A stretch of 64,000 bases of DNA. Origin: Polaribacter dokdonensis. Lineage in GTDB: Bacteria > Bacteroidota > Bacteroidia > Flavobacteriales > Flavobacteriaceae. Location of the stretch: positions 2,315,501 through 2,379,500 of the forward strand of contig NZ_CP101505.1 in assembly GCF_024362345.1 (NCBI RefSeq), written 5' to 3'. The notes beneath the pieces are model-generated. The model did not search any database. It was not told the origin of the DNA and saw only the letters and a list, made by a program, of their open reading frames with translations. The position numbers and the translations under genes were made by a program. Position 1 is the first letter of the stretch. Every line of letters begins with the position of its first letter. Positions 35,401 to 45,568 of this stretch are shown here, piece by piece.

Positions 35401-35815
35401 CAGTCACCAAAATTCTAGTTGTTTTACTAGGTACTACAACAGGGGTACTAAAATTAAAAGTTATAATTTCTGGAGTATCACCAATTAATGGTGTTTCTTC
35501 ATAAAAGTTATAACTTAAACGTTTGCCTTGAGAAATTGGAAAATTATCATCAATAGCAGAAATACTAATCATGATACCAGAGCCTAATTGTGCATTACTA
35601 ATAGCAACTTGTGCAGATCTTATAATAAATTGTTCGTCTTTATTTATTCCAAATTCTGAAAGTGTAAAAGTTCTAGCCCATACTTCTTCTTCATCACAAG
35701 ATTCCCAATCTGTTTTAATGGGTGTATTACCAACATTATGAGATAAAGTGATTTGTGCATGAAAATTTAAAAGGCAACAGAAAGAAAAAAATAGAAGGGC
35801 ACAATGTTTTTTCAT
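32468..35815 (-). CDS. Large T9SS type B cargo protein with PKD and repeated modules
   Basis: 1115 residues from ATG 35815, which starts the Sec signal MKKHCALLFFSFCCLLNFHAQ; a TTG/ATG-type start further upstream would only add a non-signal extension. Two related N-terminal repeats (LSHNVGN or LSHNVGD, then ARTF, about 20-205 and 206-395), a PKD domain (about 410-490), then four ~95-residue modules marked by a CD-DG-F pattern and a YF or FF core; the last two are nearly identical (STIIGNQT, SPLPNPF). The end is a type B sorting domain (FFTPNGDNSNDFW, VYNRYGKL). It is exported by T9SS to the surface. Such proteins are often adhesins or gliding-related, but no specific role is evident. Confidence 0.8.
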   Translation of the reverse strand: MKKHCALLFFSFCCLLNFHAQITLSHNVGNTPIKTDWESCDEEEVWARTFTLSEFGINKDEQFIIRSAQVAISNAQLGSGIMISISAIDDNFPISQGKRLSYNFYEETPLIGDTPEIITFNFSTPVVVPSKTTRILVTVEQSNVLQNGVEKILIAGTEEDTDTSWFYGCRQYYTFIETQNLDNPKPKANFFINVTGEKRTITSNVDEIMLSHNVGDDLIQTSMPSCSGGVMSWARTFDLEDFGISTNEEFIINAGDIGITGAGWLANVTYHIYEIDENFPDSFSKDKLIGSSQKKIISAFSWSSTSARIITTDFEQPIVVPADVKKILVEVERGIEYGDGLLFISGTEQETEDSWFNGNCPFNTNNKFEKMSNLTTYGSDINFYITVNGQVKTIFPFEITNDNTCSNFSNNFSLTNQTEVQSVIWDFDDPNSGTNNTSRLIDVNHQFTSAGIYNVTATVTHIDNTTYTIPKEIEIFEAPNINKNVSLKQCDNSDINGFSFFNLNEVKEKIISNADDYTITFFEERSQAATKTLPITNITNYQNEQVSSDTIWARAENINGCYEISEVNLLVSTTEIPVSFLKSYYKCDDGTDNLDGIATFNFSDITNEIINIFPINQQLIITYYRNEVDALAEVNSISDITNYQNTDSPYQQDIFVRVDSQVDNACLGLGAHISLIVEKIPIANPVIIEPECDNDRDGLFAFNTSTIESTIIGNQTNVSVRYFDENNIELPSPLPNPFITASQGVRVIIENSDSNDIDGKCSSETMLNFIVNSVPVANPVAIQEECDSDFDGLYAFDTSNIESTIIGNQTGLIISYFDENGTALPSPLPNPFLTSSQNITVRLENPNYDVCAVESNIQFIVREKPTVTLPTEDIICMSNFSELEIMVDNPNPDYTYTWRDESDKIIGSSYLAKVTKRGIYNVVATSIFGCDSDMQEIEISESSISDLTINDIQVQDDSDNNFIRINTGNIGLGDYEFRLLDNQSNIIYDYQDNPNFENLEGGNYILQINDKNNCGTSNFEISLISFPDFFTPNGDNSNDFWQIKGIQKGFYKEGIISVYNRYGKLITSFTINDLGWDGSYNGKPLNSNSYWFKATLINQQDQIKNRTGNFSLIRN

Positions 35816-35835
35816 ACCAAACAAATGTATACAAT

Positions 35836-37371
35836 TTAACCTAACCAACCATCTCTATCTAAACTTCTGTACTGTATAGCTTCAGCAATATGATCTGGAG
35901 AAATATTTTCTGAATTTGCTAAATCTGCAATGGTTCTTGCAACTTTTAAAATACGATCATAAGCTCTTGCTGAAAGATTTAGTTTTTCCATGGCTGTTTT
36001 AATTAGTAATAAACTTTCTTCTGATAATTTACAGAAAGCACGAATCTGTTTTACATTCATTTGTGCATTATAATGTAAACTTTCATAATCTTTAAATCTT
36101 TTAGATTGTAGCTCTCTTGCTGCTGTAACTCGTTTTCTAATTTCTACAGATGATTCTCCTTTTCTTTCTTCAGATAATTTTTCGAAAGGAACAGGTGTTA
36201 CTTCTATATGAATATCGATTCTATCTAATAATGGCCCAGAAATCTTACTCAAATAACGTTGCATTTCTTGAGGAGATGAAGTCATTGGAGAATTTGGATC
36301 ATTAAAAAAACCAGAGGGACTTGGATTCATACTAGCAACCAACATAAAACTACTAGGATAGGTAACTGTAAATCTTGCTCTAGAAATAGTAACTTCTCTA
36401 TCTTCTAAAGGTTGACGCATAACTTCTAAAACTGTTCGTTTAAATTCAGGCAATTCATCTAAAAACAAAACTCCATTATGAGAAAGTGATATTTCTCCTG
36501 GTTGAGGATATTGCCCTCCACCAACTAAAGCAACATCTGAAATAGTATGATGAGGACTTCTAAAAGGACGTTGAACCATTAAGCCATTTTCTTTTGTTTT
36601 ACCTACAACAGAATGAATTTTTGTAGTTTCTAATGCCTCATGTAAAGTCATTGGAGGTAAGATACTTGGTAACCTTTTTGCTAACATGGTTTTACCAGAG
36701 CCTGGGGGTCCAATAAGAATGATATTATGACCACCAGCAGCAGCAATTTCCATACAACGTTTTATAGATTCTTGTCCCTTAACATCAGAAAAATCAAACT
36801 CTGGGAAATCGATGTTTTTATAAAACTCAGCTCTTGTATCAATTATGGTAGGTTCAATTTTTTTTTCATCATTAAAATGTTGAATTACTTCTAAAATATT
36901 ATCTATACCTAAAATTTCTATATCATTTACAATAGCTGCTTCTTTTGCATTTTCTTTGGGTAGAATAAAATATTTAAAACCTTCTTCTCTAGCTTTAATA
37001 GCTATTGGCAAGGCACCTTTTATTGGTTGTAAACTTCCATCTAAAGAAAGTTCACCCATAATAATGTAATCTGCAATAGCTTCTGATTTAATTTGATTGG
37101 AAGCTGCTAAAATACCTATAGCCAATGTTAAATCATAAGCAGCACCTTCTTTTCGAATATCAGCAGGTGCCATATTTATGATTATTTTTTTTCCTGGAAG
37201 TTTAAAATTATTGTTGTCTAAAGCAGCAGAAATTCTATAGGAACTTTCACTTACTGCTTTGTCTGGTAAGCCTACCAAATGATAACCAATACCTTTATCT
37301 ATATTTACTTCTACAGTAATAGTGGTAGCCTCTATGCCAAAAACGGCAGAGCCAAAAACTTTAACTAGCAT
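35836..37371 (-). CDS. yifB: YifB/ComM family AAA+ ATPase (Mg chelatase-like)
   Basis: 511 residues, the usual length. An N-terminal ChlI-like (Lon protease-fold) domain (about 20-140) is followed by an AAA+ core with Walker [10 protein letters not shown] and Walker B-like [24 protein letters not shown], and a C-terminal Mg-chelatase helical domain ([18 protein letters not shown]). Relatives include ComM, a branch-migration helicase that helps recombination in natural transformation. No competence genes are nearby, so a general recombination role is the most that can be said. 20 bp separate it from the downstream T9SS gene. Confidence 0.93.
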   Translation of the reverse strand: MLVKVFGSAVFGIEATTITVEVNIDKGIGYHLVGLPDKAVSESSYRISAALDNNNFKLPGKKIIINMAPADIRKEGAAYDLTLAIGILAASNQIKSEAIADYIIMGELSLDGSLQPIKGALPIAIKAREEGFKYFILPKENAKEAAIVNDIEILGIDNILEVIQHFNDEKKIEPTIIDTRAEFYKNIDFPEFDFSDVKGQESIKRCMEIAAAGGHNIILIGPPGSGKTMLAKRLPSILPPMTLHEALETTKIHSVVGKTKENGLMVQRPFRSPHHTISDVALVGGGQYPQPGEISLSHNGVLFLDELPEFKRTVLEVMRQPLEDREVTISRARFTVTYPSSFMLVASMNPSPSGFFNDPNSPMTSSPQEMQRYLSKISGPLLDRIDIHIEVTPVPFEKLSEERKGESSVEIRKRVTAARELQSKRFKDYESLHYNAQMNVKQIRAFCKLSEESLLLIKTAMEKLNLSARAYDRILKVARTIADLANSENISPDHIAEAIQYRSLDRDGWLG

Positions 37372-37400
37372 TCTTTTTTTCTTTAAATGTAAAGAAAATA

Positions 37401-40394
37401 TTACTTATTAATGATTACTTTTTTTCTAATTGTTTTATTCATTGATTGTATTTCAAGAATATATAAACCTTTTTTAATTGAATTTGTAGGTATTTTGATT
37501 TCAAGTTTTGCATTTACTTTTTTATTTAAAATCAATTTTCCATTAATATCATAAAGTGCATAATTATTAATTTGTAGTTGACTTGAAATATTGATATAAT
37601 TACTACTAGGATTAGGATAGATATTGATTTCCTTTGTGTTTTGATTATTTGTAAAAACAGTTTCAGTTGATAATACTTGCATATCTATTTTTGTTGAAAA
37701 AAGTTCCTCACCACTTAAATCTGTTCTTCCTGTAAAAAACAAATAATCTCCTGAAGAGGTAAAATTATAGAGAAAACTATATTCTGAAAAATCAGCATTG
37801 TTGGTAATTTCTAAATTCAGTTGAATAGACTGGTTATTGTTTTCAGTAATAGCTTTTAAAGTATTAGGACTATCTGTATTGTATATTAAACTGTTTTTGT
37901 AACAGGTAGGAATAATTTCATAGATCCCTGTATCTGAGTCAATTTTTTCTGTAAGAGTCCCATTAGTTCTCCAAAGCTCAGCTGTTCCTCGTCCATAATA
38001 ATCTTCTAACTCAAAATAAATAAATCCACTACACTCTACTAAATTTTTTATAACTACTTCATCTAGAGTAGGATGATTAAGACCTTCATACAATAAAATA
38101 GTACCACTTTCTGTACCATCTGTTTTATACAAACCAAATCTATTTGAAATATTTTCTAATCTTGATACAAAGAATAAATCGTTTTCTAAATGAATTGTAT
38201 TAGCATTCACCAAATTAACGAATGGTAATAAATTTATATTTTTTGTACCAGCTTCTGTTCCATCAGACTCCCAAAAAAGACTGCCATTGTTATAACCCGC
38301 AAATATTAATTTTTGATTAACTTTTAGTAAACGCCCAATATTAGGATGCTCAAATACTTTTTCTGTACCTTCTTTTGTACCATCTGTTTTCCAAACTGCT
38401 GAAGCATTTGTATCAAACGCAATAAAGTATGTTGTGCCATTAAAATCTATAAAATCTTTTGGCCAACTAGAGCCACCTATTTGTTCATGACCTGTTCCAT
38501 TGCCATAAGTTCTTATATCTTTAAGCATAAATGTGCCATTTTCTGTACCATCACTTCTCCAAGGTTCAAAACCATGTTCACCATCATTTGCAAAAAAGTA
38601 AGCAATATTATTTGCAGCATAAAAGGTTTGAATATCATTAGAATTTCTTAAGCTGCTTCCATCAGACCTTATGTTTTTAATCATAAATGTGCCACTTTCT
38701 GTACCATCACTTACCCAAGGTTCAAAACCATCAGAATTATTGTGTGCACTAAATATTAGTTTATTATTGATTACCACCATTTCTGATTTATCATCAATAT
38801 TAGAATTTGAACCAATTTTTTTTATTAAAGATGTGCCTTCTTTAGTTCCATCGCTTTTAAATAATTGATTTCCATAAGAGGCTTCATTGGTTCCCCTAAA
38901 AAATACATTTCCATTGACATTAATTAATTTTGCTGGAGAACTACTTGAAGAATATTCTATATCTTTTAATAATTTTGTGTTTTCTGCAGTACCATCAGAT
39001 TTATATAATTCTACTCCATTCTTATCATTCTTTCCAGAAAAGTAGGAATGTTCTTTAAACGTTATAAAATAATTAGTTGGGCTATAAATATCTGGCTGAA
39101 TAAGATCAGCTAAGTTTTTAGTGCCATTTTCTGTTCCATCAGAAACCCATAATTTATTTTCTGCTTGATTATTATTTTTACCATAAAAAAATAATTTATT
39201 ATTAACTTCATCAACATGAAATTTAAAAACATTTACTGAAGAGTAATCAGGAGAAGTATTAATATCTTTTAAAATTTTGGTTCCAGATGTTGTTCCATCT
39301 GTTTTCCAAATTTCTATGCCATTTATATTATCATCTGCTAAGAAATAGATTTCGTTATTAAATTTAATATAAAGGTTTAATGAAGAAATACTATGTAAAT
39401 TATTGTTGTTGATGTTTTTTAGAAGTACTGTACCAGTTGAAGTTCCATCAGTTTTCCAAATTTCATTTCCTGCTTCTAATGTATAAGCTGTAAACACTAA
39501 AGTCCCATTTAAATCTAATCCACTTAAATTAGTCATGCTACTTGCAGGTCCTAAAGCAATATCTTTTACTAAGGTTGTACCTGCTTCAGTGCCATCAGTT
39601 TTCCACAATTCATTTCCTTGAACACTACCTGGGTTAAAGTAATCATCAGCATTTGCTGTAAAGTATAAATAATTACCAGATGCTACTAGACTACCTGAGG
39701 CTCCATTTTCTGAACCAGTTTTTATATCTTTTACAAGTACTGTACCTTGTTCTGTGCCATCAGTTTTCCATAGTTCTTTCCCAAACTCTGCATTTCCTGC
39801 CAAGAAATACAATTCATTATTAAATACGGTAAAACCTTCAGGTGAGCTACTTTCTGAGCCTGTATTAATATCTTTTAATAGGGTTGTGCCTTGTTCAGTA
39901 CCATCTGTTACCCAAACTTCCCAGCCATAAGCATTAGAATTTGCAGAAAAATATAGTTTATTATTATAAATTGTTAATTCTTTTGGTGCAGTTGTATAAT
40001 CGTCATTATGAGTTTCATTAATGGCTTTAACCATATTAGTACCTTGCTCAGTACCATCAGATTTCCACAATTCAATTCCGTTAATACCATCATTTGCAGT
40101 GAAATATATGATATTCTCAAATCCTATTAAATTGTTTATATAAGTATTTTCTGGTCTAGTCTCATTAATAACTTTAACCAATTTTGTGCCTTCAGAAGTT
40201 CCATCTGAAGTGTATAATTGTCTTGCTAATCCATTACCTTCTGCAGTAAAAAAGAAGGCATTATTTGTTTTAGCAAATGAAAGAGGATAGCTACCTCCTA
40301 AGTAGTTGATTTCTATTTTTTTAACGGGAATTGTTTGTGAATAAGATAAATAGCTACATAATGCTAAAATTAGCAATAGGGGATTCGTTTTCAT
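37401..40394 (-). CDS. ELWxxDGT-repeat T9SS cargo protein
   Basis: 997 residues: Sec signal ([20 protein letters not shown]), then about 16 repeats of ~45-60 residues with the pattern W-x-[ST]-D-G-T-x-x-G-T ([12 protein letters not shown] and variants; the last is the degenerate WRTNGT), and a type A T9SS sorting domain ([15 protein letters not shown] and [10 protein letters not shown]). This is the ELWxxDGT repeat family, likely a beta-propeller-like extracellular protein. Its function is not known. The start codon lies in a perfect 13-bp inverted repeat (see the hairpin entry). It follows ppc by 58 bp. Confidence 0.88.
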   Translation of the reverse strand: MKTNPLLLILALCSYLSYSQTIPVKKIEINYLGGSYPLSFAKTNNAFFFTAEGNGLARQLYTSDGTSEGTKLVKVINETRPENTYINNLIGFENIIYFTANDGINGIELWKSDGTEQGTNMVKAINETHNDDYTTAPKELTIYNNKLYFSANSNAYGWEVWVTDGTEQGTTLLKDINTGSESSSPEGFTVFNNELYFLAGNAEFGKELWKTDGTEQGTVLVKDIKTGSENGASGSLVASGNYLYFTANADDYFNPGSVQGNELWKTDGTEAGTTLVKDIALGPASSMTNLSGLDLNGTLVFTAYTLEAGNEIWKTDGTSTGTVLLKNINNNNLHSISSLNLYIKFNNEIYFLADDNINGIEIWKTDGTTSGTKILKDINTSPDYSSVNVFKFHVDEVNNKLFFYGKNNNQAENKLWVSDGTENGTKNLADLIQPDIYSPTNYFITFKEHSYFSGKNDKNGVELYKSDGTAENTKLLKDIEYSSSSSPAKLINVNGNVFFRGTNEASYGNQLFKSDGTKEGTSLIKKIGSNSNIDDKSEMVVINNKLIFSAHNNSDGFEPWVSDGTESGTFMIKNIRSDGSSLRNSNDIQTFYAANNIAYFFANDGEHGFEPWRSDGTENGTFMLKDIRTYGNGTGHEQIGGSSWPKDFIDFNGTTYFIAFDTNASAVWKTDGTKEGTEKVFEHPNIGRLLKVNQKLIFAGYNNGSLFWESDGTEAGTKNINLLPFVNLVNANTIHLENDLFFVSRLENISNRFGLYKTDGTESGTILLYEGLNHPTLDEVVIKNLVECSGFIYFELEDYYGRGTAELWRTNGTLTEKIDSDTGIYEIIPTCYKNSLIYNTDSPNTLKAITENNNQSIQLNLEITNNADFSEYSFLYNFTSSGDYLFFTGRTDLSGEELFSTKIDMQVLSTETVFTNNQNTKEINIYPNPSSNYINISSQLQINNYALYDINGKLILNKKVNAKLEIKIPTNSIKKGLYILEIQSMNKTIRKKVIINK

Positions 40395-40419
40395 TAGTTT
40401 TTTCCCAAAACTAATGAAA
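40389..40419 (-). promoter_or_regulatory. Perfect hairpin covering the start codon of the ELWxxDGT gene
   Basis: TTTCATTAGTTTT (40389-40401) and AAAACTAATGAAA (40407-40419) are exact inverted repeats around a 5-nt loop. The ATG of the gene (40394-40392) is inside the stem. No U tract follows, so it is not a typical terminator; it could hide the start from ribosomes. A second ATG (40416-40414 on the complementary arm) appears because the arms mirror each other. Confidence 0.5.
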
Positions 40420-40452
40420 TTTATAACTAATAAATGAATTATTTTTTAAAAA

Positions 40453-43032
40453 TTAAGCCGAATTTCTACTGGCATTAATATTACCAAATAAAGAACGCAT
40501 TACCATTTTTTCATACACCTCAATTTCGGCTTCATTACCTTCACTTTTTTGCAAATCTTGAATTTTCTTTAAAGCAAATTGCTGTATGGTTAACAATGGT
40601 AAAACAATACTTTCTCTCATTGCAATAGAAGCTTTACCCTCAGGATAATTCTCCATTAACTCTTTATGGCCAGTTAATTTTAGCAACAAACGTTTTGTTG
40701 TTTTATATTCTTCGTAAATTAATTTCCAAAATTCTCCATAAACAGGATCATCAGCCATATATGCAGTTAACCCAAAGAAAGATTTGGTTAAACTCATCAT
40801 ACTGTTTTCTAACAGTGTTTTAAAGAAATCTGATGCATTGTAAAAAGCTACAATTTCATCAAATCTACCTGCATCTTCGTATTTTTTTAGTGCTGTTCCA
40901 ACACCAAAAAATCCAGGCACATTTTGTTTTAATTGACTCCAACTACCAACAAAAGGAATAGCTCTTAAAGCAGAAAAATCTAAAGTATCTGAGTTAGATC
41001 TTTTACTTGGTCTACTACCAATATTTGTTTTTGCATAGTATTTTAAGGTACTCATTTTTTCTAAGTACGATAAAAATTGAGGATGATTTTTAAAGTCTAC
41101 ATAAGTCTTGTAACTTGTGTTTGCTAAATCGTTAATTATATCTCTATTAGTATCATTAATTTGGTCTTTTGTAAAAACCTCATTTTTAATTCCTGAACTT
41201 ATTAATTGCTCTAAATTAAATTGTGAAGAATCTAATGTTCCAAAATTTGAACTAATAGTCTGACCTTGAATGGTTAGCTGTATTTCTTTGTCTTCTATTG
41301 TTGGGCCTAAAGAAGCATAAAATTGATGTGTTTTTCCTCCACCTCTTGCTGGTGGTCCTCCTCGTCCATCAAAGAAAATAACTTCAATATCAAACTCTCT
41401 AGATATTTTTGTCAGTGCTTCTTTTGCTTTAAAAATACCCCAATTTGCCATTAAATAACCACCATCTTTAGTTCCATCAGAGAAACCTAACATAATAGTT
41501 TGCTTGTCTTTTCTTTTAGATAAATGATATCTGTAAGCCTTATTAGAATAAAGCGTTCTCATTACATCACTAGCATTTTCTAAATCTTCTACTGTTTCAA
41601 AAAGTGGAATTACATCTACTGGTAATTCGTTTTCAAATCCACATAAATTTAGCATGGCAAAGGTTTGCATTACGTTTAATGCAGTTTGGTTATTACTAAT
41701 AATGTATCTATTAGCACCACTTTCTCCATTTCTTTGTTGAATGGTTTTAAGAGCGTATATAGATTCTATGGTTTTAACAGACATCTCATCAGACAAAATA
41801 GAAGTGTCTATATTTCCTTTTACTAAAGCCAATACTTCTACTTGTTCTTCAGGTGATAATCGTTGATAATTTTTTGGAAAAGTAGTATCTCCACTTGCTA
41901 ATAAATCATCTACAATTTGTGTAAATGCATTATGATGCACTCTACTATCTTGTCTTATATCTAAGGTTGCAAAATGAAAACCAAAGATTCTAACTTTGTT
42001 AATTACATCATTTAATTCATCAATAAATAATGAATCGTGGTTTTTAATAACAATATCTCTCGCGTTTTCTAATTCTTCTAAAAGTATTTCTTTAGAGAAA
42101 TTTACTTTTGCATAACTTCTTACAACATGTTTATATAAACGCTTTTCAACTCTAGATAAAATTTCTTGCACACCATGAAAAGTAAAACGTCTTTTTAAGC
42201 GTCTAACATCTCTATAGTAATTTCTTAATATAGACTGACGTAATCTTTCTGCAACATCTAACGTAATTTGTGTGGTAACAAAAGGGTTACCATCTCTATC
42301 TCCTCCAGGCCAAAAACCTAGGTCGATTATTTCGTTTTCTATGGGTTGACCATCGTAAACATGCTCTTGTATATAGTTGTGTATTTTACTTACAGAATGA
42401 TAAAATACATTCTCTAAATACCAAATTAAACTTACAGCTTCATCAAAAGGTGTTGGCTTAGATTTTTTATAAAATGGAGTTTTACCTAATTGCGCTAATA
42501 ACTTCTTAATTAAAAGTAAATCGTCATTTTGAATGGCTTTGTCTAGATCTGTAATGATACCCAAAACAGAACCTGGGTAAAACTGTGTTGGGTGTGCAGT
42601 TAAAACTACGCGTACTTTAAAATCTTCTAAATATTTTTTTAAAGCTTCATCTTTACCACTTAAAGTTGCAGATTCTTTAGAGTTTCTAAGTGTTCCAAAA
42701 CCATCCATGTTATTCACAACAGGAAAGGCTGCATCTTCTATAGCATCAAACAAAACTACTTGACGTTCTATATATTGAATGAACTGAAAGAGTAAATCTT
42801 TTTTATCTGATTCACTAGGTGTATCTTGATATTTCTTGAAGAACTTATCTACAATTTCTGTTGGGTTTTTTCCGTTTTTAAACCCTTTTTCACATACTTT
42901 ATGAAAAAGTGGTAACAATACCCCTGTATTGTTTATGGTATCAAAAGGAAGTGTAATAAATATACTATTGTAGATTTGATACTTAGACAATACATTGTCA
43001 TTAAATTTGGTAAGTTTTGGTAAGGTAGACAT
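40453..43032 (-). CDS. ppc: Phosphoenolpyruvate carboxylase
   Basis: 859 residues, standard length. PEPC makes oxaloacetate from PEP and bicarbonate to refill the TCA cycle. Catalytic signatures are visible: VVLTAHPTQ (catalytic His; most enzymes have TAHPTE), FWPGGDRDGNPFVT, FHFATLDIRQDS, MLGFSDGTKDGGY and FDGRGGPPARGGG. The C-terminal regulatory end is GNINASRNSA where many bacterial enzymes end in NTG. It is the first gene on its strand after a 148-bp gap, and the ELWxxDGT gene follows downstream. Growth on uronates feeds PEP/pyruvate, but nothing ties it to the alginate regulon. Confidence 0.96.
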   Translation of the reverse strand: MSTLPKLTKFNDNVLSKYQIYNSIFITLPFDTINNTGVLLPLFHKVCEKGFKNGKNPTEIVDKFFKKYQDTPSESDKKDLLFQFIQYIERQVVLFDAIEDAAFPVVNNMDGFGTLRNSKESATLSGKDEALKKYLEDFKVRVVLTAHPTQFYPGSVLGIITDLDKAIQNDDLLLIKKLLAQLGKTPFYKKSKPTPFDEAVSLIWYLENVFYHSVSKIHNYIQEHVYDGQPIENEIIDLGFWPGGDRDGNPFVTTQITLDVAERLRQSILRNYYRDVRRLKRRFTFHGVQEILSRVEKRLYKHVVRSYAKVNFSKEILLEELENARDIVIKNHDSLFIDELNDVINKVRIFGFHFATLDIRQDSRVHHNAFTQIVDDLLASGDTTFPKNYQRLSPEEQVEVLALVKGNIDTSILSDEMSVKTIESIYALKTIQQRNGESGANRYIISNNQTALNVMQTFAMLNLCGFENELPVDVIPLFETVEDLENASDVMRTLYSNKAYRYHLSKRKDKQTIMLGFSDGTKDGGYLMANWGIFKAKEALTKISREFDIEVIFFDGRGGPPARGGGKTHQFYASLGPTIEDKEIQLTIQGQTISSNFGTLDSSQFNLEQLISSGIKNEVFTKDQINDTNRDIINDLANTSYKTYVDFKNHPQFLSYLEKMSTLKYYAKTNIGSRPSKRSNSDTLDFSALRAIPFVGSWSQLKQNVPGFFGVGTALKKYEDAGRFDEIVAFYNASDFFKTLLENSMMSLTKSFFGLTAYMADDPVYGEFWKLIYEEYKTTKRLLLKLTGHKELMENYPEGKASIAMRESIVLPLLTIQQFALKKIQDLQKSEGNEAEIEVYEKMVMRSLFGNINASRNSA

Positions 43033-43180
43033 AAGCTATAATTTACATGGTGAAATTACAAAAAACCAAAAATAAAGATGCTAGGTATTTAGCAATAATT
43101 CCAATTTTCATTGCGAATAATGTAGAAATTCACACTATAAATTTTTAAATAGATAAAAACTGAAGAAAACTATTAAATAT

Positions 43181-43591
43181 TTAATTTTTAGAAACTGTGG
43201 GTTGCACAGAGAGTGGACTTGGGCATTGCAAGTTCCAACGAGTTGGATCATTCTCCAATCGAAATCCTTTTAAAAAGTTTTCATCTCTATAGGCATTATA
43301 ATCATCATAGATTAAAGAAGAAGGTTTTTTACCAAGGTTTTGAAAATCTACAGAAAATTGATTTAGATCTAAATCTAGTAAATCCACATAAACAAAATTA
43401 AAATTTTTCAACTTTAATTTATTATTTAAAGCGTAAGCACTGTTTTTTAAAGCGAAAGACGAAAACGTATAAATACTCTTTGGTTGATTTTGTTTTTGTT
43501 GTGCAGAAAGTGATAAACTAAAAGTACAAGCTATTGCAAATAGTACTAACTGTATTTTCGAAATCTGAGTAATTTTTGCACTAAAAATCAT
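43181..43591 (-). CDS. Secreted protein of unknown function
   Basis: 136 residues. Residues ~12-31 (IQLVLFAIACTFSLSLSAQQ) form a Sec signal peptide; the rest is polar, with no motif I recognise (DLLDLDLNQFSVDFQNLGKK, DPTRWNLQCPSP). It lies 6 bp after dsbD at the end of the minus-strand seven-gene unit, so it is likely co-transcribed. Two features suggest a real gene: the signal peptide and its position. One Cys near the end makes a DsbD-related role conceivable but unsupported. Confidence 0.6.
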   Translation of the reverse strand: MIFSAKITQISKIQLVLFAIACTFSLSLSAQQKQNQPKSIYTFSSFALKNSAYALNNKLKLKNFNFVYVDLLDLDLNQFSVDFQNLGKKPSSLIYDDYNAYRDENFLKGFRLENDPTRWNLQCPSPLSVQPTVSKN

Positions 43592-43597
43592 AATTAT

Positions 43598-45568
43598 TTA
43601 TTTGTTAGTATTAAAATTTTCAAGTCCGTCTTTTAACCATGTATAATAAGTGTCTCTGTTTGTATATTGTTGGGCAGAATTTAAAACTTCTAAATCTGGA
43701 CTTAATAATACATAATAGGGTTGAGACGCGTTTTTAAAATTAATTACTTGAAATGTAGACCATTTATCGCCTACAGTTTTAATTTGTTTCAATTTACCAT
43801 TTTCTTTTAAGAAATCAAACTGTTGATTTTCTGGCAACTCTTTTTCATTATCATCTACATAAAGCGAAATTAAAATGTAGTCGTTTTTAAGTATTCTAAA
43901 AATGTCTAATTCACTCCAAACATTTTCTTCCATCTTTCTACAGTTTACACAAGCCCAACCTGTAAAATCTAGTAAAATTGGTTTGTTAACTGCTTTTGCT
44001 TTTGCTAAACCTTCATCAAAATCTTTATAACAATCTAAACCTAAAGGACAATCGTTTTCTTGTTCGTAAATGCTATAAAATTGAGGTGGAGGAAAACCAC
44101 TTAGGAGACTTAAATTCCAAGTAGGGTTTTTTAAAACTCCAGGCCCTAAATAAATAATAAAAGCAATTACTAAAGTACCAAAAGATATTCTTGAGAACGA
44201 TAATTTCTTTACTGGAGAATCGTGTGGAAATTTAATTTTAGCAAAAATGTACAAGGCTAATCCTATAAAAATAACAATCCAAATACCAATAAAAATTTCA
44301 CGTTTTAGAATATCCCAATGTGCAACCAAATCAGCATTTGATAAAAATTTAAATGCCAAAGCTAATTCTAGAAAACCTAGTACAACTTTGGTTGTATTCA
44401 TCCAACCACCAGATTTTGGCAATGCATTTAACCAATTAGGAAATAGTGCAAACAAAGCAAAAGGTAAAGCTAGAGCCAAACCAAAGCCAGTCATACCTGC
44501 AGTTAATTGAGTAGCTCCACCATCTGCAGTTAAAGAGCCTGCTAATAAAGAACCTAATATTGGACCTGTACAAGAAAAAGATACAATTGCTAAGGTTAAC
44601 GCCATAAAAAAGATTCCTAGAATACCACCAACAGACGATGCTGAGTCCATTTTATTACCCCAAGAACTTGGTAAGGTTATTTCGTAAAAACCAAAGAATG
44701 AAAATGCAAAAAACACAAGAACTGCAAAAAAGAATATGTTTAACCAAACATTTGTAGAAATGGTATTTAAAATCTCTGGATCTAAATTATCTAAAAAGTG
44801 AAAAGGGAGACTTAATAAAATGTAAATAAATACAATAAAAAAACCATAAAGAATTGCTCTAAAAACACCCTTTCTTTTATTGTTGGTTTGTTTGGTAAAA
44901 AATGAAACGGTTAATGGAATCATAGGGAAAACACAAGGTGTTAAAAGTGCTAATAAACCACCAACAAAACCTAAAAAGAAAATACTAAAAAGTCCATTTG
45001 ACGATTCAGAATCAACATCTGAATCGCTTTTTAAAAGCGATTTATTCTTTAATTCTAACTTTAATTTTTGAGTAAGTAGCTTACTCTTTTCGTCTAAAAC
45101 AATGGTTTCTTTTATAGTACTTCCTGTTAACGAAAGTGTGAAATCCTCATCAATATTTATGCAAGCTGTTTCGCAAACTTGGCCAAAAAAGTTAATTTTA
45201 ATTTGTGTAATATCTTTATTTGTAAGCTGAATTCTTTGTGTAATTTTTGCTTTATCCTTAAAAACAACTTCTTCTACTTCCCATACATCAGAATATTTTT
45301 TAAAGGTATCTTCTTCTTGAGGGTTACCTACTAATTTATACCCAGTTGCGTTTTCTGGTATAGAAATTTCTAAAGGTAAAGATGCATTTTCAGGATTGTA
45401 CTGAGAGTATAAATACCAACCTTTGTAAAGTTTAGCATTAAAAACAATATCGTATTCAGTATCTGAAATTTTGTTGATAGAAGCATCAATTTTTATGGGG
45501 TCACTTTCTGTTTGTGCTTTTGTAATAAAAGCAGTCAAAAAGATAAAAAGGGTGATGAATTTCTTCAT
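43598..45568 (-). CDS. dsbD: DsbD-like thiol:disulfide interchange protein
   Basis: 656 residues, all three DsbD parts: Sec signal and N-terminal periplasmic domain with a Cys pair (VCETACIN), an eight-helix membrane domain with the paired cysteines in TPCVFPMIPLT and FSCTGPILG, and a C-terminal thioredoxin domain with CVNC in GWACVNCRKMEENVW. It carries electrons from cytoplasmic thioredoxin to the periplasm for disulfide isomerisation and cytochrome c maturation. Its ATG shares one base with the tilS stop (TAATG), so translation is probably coupled. Confidence 0.93.
   Translation of the reverse strand: MKKFITLFIFLTAFITKAQTESDPIKIDASINKISDTEYDIVFNAKLYKGWYLYSQYNPENASLPLEISIPENATGYKLVGNPQEEDTFKKYSDVWEVEEVVFKDKAKITQRIQLTNKDITQIKINFFGQVCETACINIDEDFTLSLTGSTIKETIVLDEKSKLLTQKLKLELKNKSLLKSDSDVDSESSNGLFSIFFLGFVGGLLALLTPCVFPMIPLTVSFFTKQTNNKRKGVFRAILYGFFIVFIYILLSLPFHFLDNLDPEILNTISTNVWLNIFFFAVLVFFAFSFFGFYEITLPSSWGNKMDSASSVGGILGIFFMALTLAIVSFSCTGPILGSLLAGSLTADGGATQLTAGMTGFGLALALPFALFALFPNWLNALPKSGGWMNTTKVVLGFLELALAFKFLSNADLVAHWDILKREIFIGIWIVIFIGLALYIFAKIKFPHDSPVKKLSFSRISFGTLVIAFIIYLGPGVLKNPTWNLSLLSGFPPPQFYSIYEQENDCPLGLDCYKDFDEGLAKAKAVNKPILLDFTGWACVNCRKMEENVWSELDIFRILKNDYILISLYVDDNEKELPENQQFDFLKENGKLKQIKTVGDKWSTFQVINFKNASQPYYVLLSPDLEVLNSAQQYTNRDTYYTWLKDGLENFNTNK

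Noticed and set aside
37401..40394. The DGT repeats as a nucleotide tandem repeat or CRISPR-like array
   Set aside because: The periodicity is at protein level (ELWxxDGT), with irregular unit length and in-frame coding throughout.
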